Of a stretch of 19,936 nucleotides of DNA, positions 14,306 through 19,936 are shown piece after piece. The first letter of the stretch is position 1. Each line of letters starts with the position of its first letter. The stretch comes from Fulvivirga aurantia (GTDB lineage Bacteria > Bacteroidota > Bacteroidia > Cytophagales > Cyclobacteriaceae): assembly GCF_009711475.1 (NCBI RefSeq), contig NZ_SMMD01000927.1, forward strand, positions 1 to 19,936. The letters are read 5' to 3'. Both the position numbers and the translations under genes were made by a program. The notes below the pieces were generated by a model. It made no database searches and was not told where the DNA came from. It worked only from the letters and a program-made list of their open reading frames with translations.

Positions 14306-15868
14306 ATGGTCATAGAAAAGGTTGCTTTTGATAAAACCAATCAATTCTCAACAATATTCACTGATTACATCAATGGAGAGAGTCGGCTACAACCTTTTTA
14401 TGACAAGCCCCCAAAGGCAGAAAGCTTTAAAAAGCAGCTTCAGGAAAAGAAACTATCTGCAGAGCATAGAAAAATTCTCTGTCAGGTTCTGACAAGCCAA
14501 TACGAAAAGCTAAATGAAGTTGACGATCGAGTAAGCACTAATATTGAGCTGCTTAAAGATTCCAGAACTTTTACCATCACCACCGGGCATCAGCTCAATA
14601 TCTTTACAGGGCCTCTTTATTTTATTTACAAGATAGTTTCTGTCATCAATACTTGTAAGGCCTTAAAAGAAGCTTACCCAGACTATAATTTCGTGCCTGT
14701 TTATTGGATGGCTTCTGAAGATCATGATTTTGAGGAAATCAGCTATTTCAGGCTCAATGGCAAGAAGATAAAATGGAAAACCAGTCAAACTGGTGCCGTT
14801 GGTAGATTTGATCCAAAAGAGCTCAAAACTATTATTGAAGAAACACCCGGTATACCTGATTTTTTCAAAAAGGCGTATTTAAAAAATGACTCCCTTGCCG
14901 ATGCTGTACGAGATTATGTAAACCATCTTTTTGGCAAACACGGCTTAGTGGTGTTAGATGCAGATGATAGTGAGCTTAAGAAAATTTTCTCAGAAGTAAT
15001 TTTAGACGATTGCACCAACAACACGGCAAATAGTTTGGTCAATGAGCAGTCTAAAATACTTGATGAAGCTGGTTATAAAACACAAGTTTACCCTCGGGAA
15101 ATCAATTTTTTCTACTTGAAAGATGGTCTTAGAAGTCGCTTAGTAAAAGAAAATAATGAATATCAGGTACTCGATTCCGATATCAGCTTTACAGAGGAGG
15201 GTCTGAAGAAAGAATTTGAAGAACACCCCGAGCGATTCAGCCCAAATGTAATTTTAAGACCTCTGTATCAGGAAGTGATTTTACCGAACCTGGCATATTT
15301 TGGAGGCCCAGGTGAGTTGGCTTATTGGTTCCAACTAAAAACTGTTTTTGACCACTACAAAGTGCCTTTCCCTATTTTAATGCCAAGAAACTTCGCTTTG
15401 GTGATCCCCGGGCATGTCAAAAGAAAGATGGATAAGGCAGAATTAACAACTTTAGATGTCTTCACTCCAAAGCATGAGCTACTCAAAAATCTAGCCCTGG
15501 CAAATGCTCAGCATGATATTCATCTCAACGGGCAGCGTGACGGCATTCTTGATTTATTTGAAAAGGTAAAAGCCATGGCCGCCAATATCGACCCTACACT
15601 CGCTCCGCATGTTGAGGCACAACAGACTATTACCGCCAACCGGTTAGATGCCATTCAAAAAAAGTTTATTCGGGCAGAGAAAAAGAATCAAGCAGACCGT
15701 ATGCGCCAAGTTGAAGATATATTAGAAAACTTGTTGCCCAACGGCACCCTACAAGAACGCACAGACAATTTTCTTAACTTTTTTATGGCTAACCCTTCTT
15801 TTGTTGATCAATTAATAGATTACTTTGAGCCGTTTGATTTCCGGTTTAATGTGCTCATAGATGGTTGA
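14306..15868 (+). CDS. bshC: Putative cysteine ligase BshC (bacillithiol biosynthesis)
   Basis: BshC is needed for the last step of bacillithiol synthesis, adding cysteine to glucosaminyl-malate. The 520 residues match the family length. Visible features are a Rossmann-like core with TGHQLNIFTGPLYFIYKI (about 94-111) and VYWMASEDHDFEEI (about 132-145), ILRPLYQEVILPNLAYFGGPGELAYW in the second half, and a C-terminal charged coiled coil (about 440-490). bshA and bshB are not in the window. It starts 13 bases after rimO and its end overlaps the next gene by eight bases, so it sits in an operon. Confidence 0.94.
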   Translation: MVIEKVAFDKTNQFSTIFTDYINGESRLQPFYDKPPKAESFKKQLQEKKLSAEHRKILCQVLTSQYEKLNEVDDRVSTNIELLKDSRTFTITTGHQLNIFTGPLYFIYKIVSVINTCKALKEAYPDYNFVPVYWMASEDHDFEEISYFRLNGKKIKWKTSQTGAVGRFDPKELKTIIEETPGIPDFFKKAYLKNDSLADAVRDYVNHLFGKHGLVVLDADDSELKKIFSEVILDDCTNNTANSLVNEQSKILDEAGYKTQVYPREINFFYLKDGLRSRLVKENNEYQVLDSDISFTEEGLKKEFEEHPERFSPNVILRPLYQEVILPNLAYFGGPGELAYWFQLKTVFDHYKVPFPILMPRNFALVIPGHVKRKMDKAELTTLDVFTPKHELLKNLALANAQHDIHLNGQRDGILDLFEKVKAMAANIDPTLAPHVEAQQTITANRLDAIQKKFIRAEKKNQADRMRQVEDILENLLPNGTLQERTDNFLNFFMANPSFVDQLIDYFEPFDFRFNVLIDG

Positions 15869-16433
15869 TAAAAACGTACTCAGGAAGGTTTATTTAGAAA
15901 AGAGGCTCACATTGAGCGATGATGAGCTAGAGACTAGAAATATCAATATTCTAAAGCAAACCCTCGCACACTTTGATTTTTCTCAATACAAGTGTATCCA
16001 TACTTTTCTGTCTATGGTTGAGAAAAAGGAGGTTAATACACACTTAATTGTAGCGAAAGCCACTGATGTGAATGAAGCACTCACTGTTGTAACCAGTAAA
16101 ACATTGAAAGATGGCCAGCTTGAGCATTACATTGTAGATGATGACCTACGTGTAGAGACTAACAAATGGGGCATCCCCCAACCTGTGCAGGGTACACTGG
16201 CAGATATTTCAAAAATTGATATCGTACTGGTACCTCTTATAGCTTTTGATAAGGTCGGCCATCGGATCGGTTATGGAAAGGGTTATTACGACCGTTTTTT
16301 AAAAAAAATCCCTCATGCTACTAAAGTAGGTGTAAGCCTTTCTCCTCCACTCGATCTCATCCCTTATTCTAATGAGCACGATGTTGAGTTAGATTTTTGC
16401 ATTACTCCGCATAAAGTATACAAGTTTCAGTGA
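15861..16433 (+). CDS. 5-formyltetrahydrofolate cyclo-ligase
   Basis: This enzyme uses ATP to turn 5-formyl-THF into 5,10-methenyl-THF, returning the storage form to one-carbon metabolism. The 190 residues match the family. The N-terminal LRKVYLEKRLTLSDDE region binds phosphate. WGIPQP (103-108), LVPLIAFDKVGHRIGYGKG (123-141) and YYDRFL are the signature and nucleotide-binding segments. The ATG overlaps the last eight bases of bshC in another frame, implying coupled translation. Confidence 0.94.
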   Translation: MVDKNVLRKVYLEKRLTLSDDELETRNINILKQTLAHFDFSQYKCIHTFLSMVEKKEVNTHLIVAKATDVNEALTVVTSKTLKDGQLEHYIVDDDLRVETNKWGIPQPVQGTLADISKIDIVLVPLIAFDKVGHRIGYGKGYYDRFLKKIPHATKVGVSLSPPLDLIPYSNEHDVELDFCITPHKVYKFQ

Positions 16434-16474
16434 AAATTGAAAAACAGAACCCTGTTTACTCTGTTTCATAATTG

Positions 16475-17722
16475 ATGGCAGAGAATAACTCAAATCATGA
16501 TGTAATTATAGTTGGTGCCGGGGTAGCTGGTTTAGTTTGCGCCTATGAGCTGGAAAAAAGAAATTACAGGCCGCTTATCATCGAAGCGAGTGACCGTGTA
16601 GGTGGTCGGGTAAAAACCACTACCATTGACGGCTGTCCGCTAGATCACGGCTTTCAGGTTTTACTAACCGAATACCCTGAAGCCAAACATTACCTTGACT
16701 ATGATTCTCTGAATTTGAAATACTTCAATTCGGGGGCGATTGTATATGACAAAAGCAAAGTACGCCCACTTTCTGATCCATTGCGTGAGCCTTCGCAAAT
16801 TTTTAAAATGCTTACCTCACCCGTAGGCACCATTGGTGACAAACTCAAAATAGCACAGTTAGCCTTACATCTTAAACAGAAGTCTATTGAAGATATCTTT
16901 AAGAGTAAGGATAAAACAACACTCAGTTACCTAAAAAAGAAGCATTTCTCAGACGATATCATCGATCAGTTTTTCTCACCGTTTTTTGGCGGAATTTATC
17001 TGGAAAATGAGCTAAATACATCGTGCAGGATGTTTGAGTTCGTCTTTAAAATGTTTGCCGAGGGCCAGGCAGCCATTCCTGAAAAAGGAATTGAGGAAAT
17101 TCCAAAACAGCTTAAGGGACTGTTAAAAAACACCACCTTTAAATTCAATTCACCAGTAAAAACCATTGACACTACAGTCCATTTAAGCAATGGTGAGCAA
17201 CTGAAAGCAGATAATATAGTAGTCGCCACTCAGCCGGAACCGCTGATCAACAACCTTGATGGTGAACCAAGTTATAGATCGGTGATCAACCTATACTTTA
17301 AAAGTAAAAAAGGCATTATCAATAAGCCCACCATAGGCCTTGTACCAAGTATGAATATCGCCATCAACAATTTTCACGAGGTATCTGCCATTACAAATCA
17401 TAACGACTCAAAGGAAAAAGTTATATCGGTATCTGTAAATAAATCCAGGTTAGATGATGACCTTATAGATCAGGTGCAGGGCGAACTGTCATTAATCAGT
17501 GATTTGCCTGAAAGTAACTTTACTCTATTAGAAAAATTTAAGGTGTCTAAAGCCCTTCCGGTTGTTGATGATGTAAAAAACAAAATGGAAAGCACTGAGG
17601 TAAGACTCAATGATAATATATTTCTAGCTGGTGACTACCTGCTTAATGGCTCCTTAAATGCAGCTATGAAGTCCGGCCGAATTGCTGCCGAAGCTGTAGC
17701 TCAATCTGCTACTTTCGTTTAG
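16475..17722 (+). CDS. FAD-dependent oxidoreductase (amine oxidase/desaturase superfamily)
   Basis: A 415-residue flavoprotein. The N-terminal Rossmann motif is VGAGVAGL (G14, G16, G19), with E37 for the ribose and RVGGR (41-45) typical of the amine oxidase, protoporphyrinogen oxidase and phytoene desaturase group. The middle part has FFSPFFGGIYLENELNTSCR and AIPEKGIEEIPKQL, known from the desaturase-like branch. The C-terminal FAD segment is NIFLAGDYLLNGSLNAAMKSGR. The substrate cannot be told from sequence. I start at ATG 16475; the preceding TTG adds one residue only. It lies 41 bases after the cyclo-ligase gene and overlaps the convergent gene by 14 bases. Confidence 0.88.
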   Translation: MAENNSNHDVIIVGAGVAGLVCAYELEKRNYRPLIIEASDRVGGRVKTTTIDGCPLDHGFQVLLTEYPEAKHYLDYDSLNLKYFNSGAIVYDKSKVRPLSDPLREPSQIFKMLTSPVGTIGDKLKIAQLALHLKQKSIEDIFKSKDKTTLSYLKKKHFSDDIIDQFFSPFFGGIYLENELNTSCRMFEFVFKMFAEGQAAIPEKGIEEIPKQLKGLLKNTTFKFNSPVKTIDTTVHLSNGEQLKADNIVVATQPEPLINNLDGEPSYRSVINLYFKSKKGIINKPTIGLVPSMNIAINNFHEVSAITNHNDSKEKVISVSVNKSRLDDDLIDQVQGELSLISDLPESNFTLLEKFKVSKALPVVDDVKNKMESTEVRLNDNIFLAGDYLLNGSLNAAMKSGRIAAEAVAQSATFV

Positions 17723-18074
17723 GTTTAAAATTAAGATATAGCGATACTAGCACAGCCGGCACATATGCTCCAACCGTTATGATATCCACTGTTTTTGAGG
17801 ACAAACTCATACCTAATATGTTATTGGTAAGGTAAGTGATAAATGATCCGGGCAGGTTGGTTTCCCCGAGCTCTCTTTTTATATCCCATTCTATATCTGT
17901 GAGAAAACAATAACCGAAGCCATACCAGAATCCCAATATTATCCAGGAGAAAAGTGTAAGAGCGACTACAACTAAATGAGCACGCCTCCACCTTCTGGGA
18001 ATCCATCCAAATAAATTAAATCCTATTACTGCAATATGAAGGGCAAACAAGATAAGGTCCAGAAAAAGCAGCAT
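17709..18074 (-). CDS. DUF2784-like small membrane protein
   Basis: A 121-residue protein with three or four hydrophobic segments (about 3-22, 32-52 and 96-116, with a weaker one between). Features such as the W-rich loop GWIPRRWRR, the CFLTDIEWDIKRELGE stretch and the GSFITYL motif resemble the DUF2784 family of membrane proteins. The function is unknown. Its start lies 12 bases after the stop of the GreA-like gene, so the two are probably co-transcribed. Its 3' end overlaps the FAD oxidoreductase gene on the other strand by 14 bases, leaving no room for separate terminators. Confidence 0.7.
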   Translation of the reverse strand: MLLFLDLILFALHIAVIGFNLFGWIPRRWRRAHLVVVALTLFSWIILGFWYGFGYCFLTDIEWDIKRELGETNLPGSFITYLTNNILGMSLSSKTVDIITVGAYVPAVLVSLYLNFKPKRK

Positions 18075-18086
18075 GCAGATATCTTA

Positions 18087-18545
18087 TCAGCTAATCTCTT
18101 TGATGGTTATTTTTTTACTGTTCCACTCAAAGCTGTCTCCTTCTTTCATTCCACTCATGGCTTGACCGATGGGTGATGCAGGAGTAATTGCAAAGAAATC
18201 TCCCTCGTCTAAAGAAATTTTACCAGCACTTACTGATATATAATAGTTACCCATAGTAGTCTTTACTACAGCCCCTTTAGATACAGAGTCATGATTTATT
18301 GTAGGGTTCATATTAATTAGAATTTCTTCTAACTTTCTAGCCTCAGTCAATTGCACAGAGAGGTTTTCTACCTCGCGCTGCATCATTGCCCTTCCTGTCT
18401 CAAATTTGTCTCCGGAAGAACTTTTTGTTTCTTCGTTGGCTGATTCCTGAGCAGATACTATAGCTTCTTCAGCATTTTTAATTCTATTATTTACAAAATC
18501 TAAACATGCCTCATGTAGAGATTTCTTTAAGGTTTCCTTAGTCAT
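18087..18545 (-). CDS. GreA/GreB-like transcript cleavage factor homologue
   Basis: A 152-residue protein with the Gre layout: an N-terminal antiparallel coiled coil (about 1-78) and a C-terminal FKBP-like domain (about 85-152). D46 and E49 in SSGDKFETG sit where Gre factors carry the tip acids that reach the RNA polymerase active site. The C-terminal domain reads GAVVKTTMGNYYIS, FFAITPASPIGQAMSGMKEGD and SFEWNSKKITIKEI, typical of the family. Similar Bacteroidota proteins are sometimes wrongly labelled 3-oxoacyl-ACP synthase. It may be a true Gre factor or a polymerase-binding relative. Confidence 0.8.
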   Translation of the reverse strand: MTKETLKKSLHEACLDFVNNRIKNAEEAIVSAQESANEETKSSSGDKFETGRAMMQREVENLSVQLTEARKLEEILINMNPTINHDSVSKGAVVKTTMGNYYISVSAGKISLDEGDFFAITPASPIGQAMSGMKEGDSFEWNSKKITIKEIS

Positions 18546-18694
18546 GGTCTTATTTTTGATTTTGTCAATCGATTATAAGATACAAATTATTGTCTAATCT
18601 ATAATTTGCCGTGATTGTTTACGTAACTGCGCTGTTTGAGTTACTTTTTGTAAATGTCTAACAACCAGATGTGAAATATGTTGAAGATCAGATT

Positions 18695-19378
18695 CTAGGC
18701 CTTCACCCCACGTACCATCTCCTTCTTACCCGGAGGTCCTACAAGTGTTTCTACTTCGAAGCCTAAAGATTTTAGATCTCGCTTAAGCTGGCCTTTCGCA
18801 CAGTAAGTTACAAATACCCCAGACTTACATAATGCTTCATAGGTTTTCTTCAAAATTGGCAGCTCCCATAATTCCGATTGCTTGTTAGGTGCGAAGGCAT
18901 CAAAAAACACGACATCAAAGTCGTTTTTTAAAGCTACCTCTTCGAGCTTTGACTCAATTTTTTGCAGTTTAAAGTGGTCGCTTATATTTTCTAGCTTGCC
19001 CCAAGGTGATTTGTGTATTTGAGCAAACCATTCATTAGCAGAGTCTACCTTGATGTAATCGGCATGATTTAGACTCAAAGCCATCTCGACTGCAACTGGG
19101 TAGGCTTCTAAAGAGGTCATTTCGACATTTAATCTGGCTTTATAAGCCCACTCGGTAACTAAGAGCGCATTGAGTCCTGTACCCAAGCCAACCTCTAAAA
19201 TTTTTATCGGCTCTTTTCTAGTACAACTATTAAAGAATGTCAATCCGTGCTCAATAAACACGTGCCTTGATTCTTGTACTGCTCCATGAAAAGAATGGTA
19301 GGTTTCTTTCAACTCAGGTACATACAAAGAATTGCTGCCGTCTTCTGTTTTTATGATATGGAGCTTTCGTTCGCTCAT
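18695..19378 (-). CDS. mnmD: tRNA 5-aminomethyl-2-thiouridine methyltransferase MnmD
   Basis: This SAM-dependent enzyme methylates aminomethyl-uridine at tRNA position 34, giving the mnm5 modification. The 227-residue protein is the stand-alone methyltransferase half of MnmC, without the FAD oxidase half. It has YHSFHGAVQESRHVFIEHGL at the start, the SAM site ILEVGLGTGLNALL, VFFDAFAPNKQSELW, FVTYCAKGQLKRDL, and a C-terminal PGKKEMVRG. Its ATG overlaps the ispF stop by four bases (ATGA), so translation is coupled. A 149-base gap follows before the GreA-like gene. A short hairpin at 18623-18644 lies there, but no clear terminator. Confidence 0.92.
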   Translation of the reverse strand: MSERKLHIIKTEDGSNSLYVPELKETYHSFHGAVQESRHVFIEHGLTFFNSCTRKEPIKILEVGLGTGLNALLVTEWAYKARLNVEMTSLEAYPVAVEMALSLNHADYIKVDSANEWFAQIHKSPWGKLENISDHFKLQKIESKLEEVALKNDFDVVFFDAFAPNKQSELWELPILKKTYEALCKSGVFVTYCAKGQLKRDLKSLGFEVETLVGPPGKKEMVRGVKA

Positions 19379-19854
19379 CTTTTTTCTATCAACACTGTTG
19401 CAAAAGCTGCGACACCCTCCTCTTTACCTACAAAGCCAAGCTGCTCGGTAGTGGTGGCCTTTATAGATAAATCCTCTTCTTCTATCGACATTACTTCTGC
19501 CAGACAGGCTTTCATGGCCGGTATATGAGGGTTTACTTTTGGTCGCTGTAGGCAAATTGTAGTGTCTATGTTCCCAACTTCCCAACCAGCTTCACGCAAA
19601 AGTTTCATTACATCCTTCAACAGAATTTTGCTGTCTATACCCTTATATTGAGGATCTTTATCAGAAAAGTGATAGCCAATATCTCTCATGTTGGCAGCTC
19701 CCAACAGGGCGTCACAAATTACATGAATGAGCACATCTGCATCTGAGTGCCCTACTGCACCTTTCTCATGTTCGACTTTTATACCTCCCAGCCAAAAGTC
19801 TGAGCCCTCTTTAAGCTGATGTACATCATAGCCTAACCCTGTTCTTATTTTCAT
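19375..19854 (-). CDS. ispF: 2-C-methyl-D-erythritol 2,4-cyclodiphosphate synthase
   Basis: IspF forms the cyclic diphosphate of the non-mevalonate isoprenoid pathway and works as a trimer with metal ions between subunits. The 159 residues match the family. Metal ligands are D10 and H12 (GLGYDVHQL) and H44, with the signature GHSDADVLIHVICDALLGAA (35-54). DIGYHFSDKDP, NIDTTICLQRPK, KATTTEQLGFVGKEEGVAAFA are further family segments. The stop overlaps mnmD. A possible box TATTTTTG lies at 19882-19889 on the minus strand, without a clear -33 element. Confidence 0.97.
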   Translation of the reverse strand: MKIRTGLGYDVHQLKEGSDFWLGGIKVEHEKGAVGHSDADVLIHVICDALLGAANMRDIGYHFSDKDPQYKGIDSKILLKDVMKLLREAGWEVGNIDTTICLQRPKVNPHIPAMKACLAEVMSIEEEDLSIKATTTEQLGFVGKEEGVAAFATVLIEKR

Positions 19855-19904
19855 GATCTAAATTATTTCTTACCAAAAGCTCAAAAATAAAAATAAGCCA
19901 TCAC

Positions 19905-19934
19905 TTTGAGGATGTACTCAATACTTTAATTTTG
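19905..19934 (+). promoter_or_regulatory. Promoter of a rightward gene beyond the window
   Basis: TTTG (19905-19908) and TAATTTTG (19927-19934) are 18 bases apart, fitting the Bacteroidota promoter, and the -7 box matches exactly. The gene it serves is outside the window. It would be divergent from ispF. Confidence 0.45.
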
Positions 19935-19936
19935 CC

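Noticed and set aside
18623..18644. Hairpin GTAACT/AGTTAC with a T run on the plus strand
   Set aside because: It would act for a plus-strand transcript, but no plus-strand gene is present there; six pairs only, so probably chance.

Overview
The window reads as an ordinary chromosomal segment of a Bacteroidota bacterium, most like marine Cytophagales (Fulvivirga/Marivirga/Roseivirga type; inferred from gene content, not from a search). The signs are a secreted protein with a C-terminal type IX secretion (T9SS) tail, DUF6048 and DUF6452 envelope proteins, an rpmB-rpmG-DUF4295-ftsY cluster, a bacillithiol enzyme (BshC), moderately AT-rich DNA, almost no Shine-Dalgarno sequences, and several promoter boxes of the Bacteroidota form TAnnTTTG. 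I see no rRNA, tRNA, CRISPR array, insertion sequence, integrase or phage gene. No gap between genes exceeds 300 bases.

Left part (1-7.3 kb): the 3' end of homogentisate dioxygenase (tyrosine catabolism), a small two-helix membrane protein, rmuC followed closely by an enlarged GroES-like protein and a 67-residue protein that overlaps it by one base, and an MscS channel. On the minus strand follow hemB (heme synthesis, magnesium-type metal site), a membrane protein of unknown function, and ornithine aminotransferase rocD, which carries an unusual cysteine cluster.

Middle (7.5-12.8 kb): a rightward ribosomal cluster of rpmB (bL28), rpmG (bL33) and a 50-residue DUF4295 protein (probably the Bacteroidota-specific ribosomal protein bL38), then a terminator and ftsY. 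In many Bacteroidota rimO comes directly after ftsY. Here a 3.5 kb minus-strand block separates them: a T9SS-exported protein with an internal tandem duplication, a DUF6048 outer-membrane-type protein and a DUF6452 lipoprotein.

Right part (12.9-19.9 kb): rimO, bshC, the 5-formyl-THF cyclo-ligase gene and an FAD-dependent oxidoreductase form a tight rightward run. Leftward are a DUF2784-like membrane protein, a GreA-like factor, and the overlapping pair ispF-mnmD. A promoter-like sequence at the right edge points to another rightward gene beyond the window.

I found no clear new multi-gene system. The items most worth a second look are the Cys-rich insert in RocD, the leader of rimO (perfect hairpin, two mini-ORFs, and a canonical Shine-Dalgarno before a GTG start), the orphan GroES-like protein with its small partner, and the cassette between ftsY and rimO.
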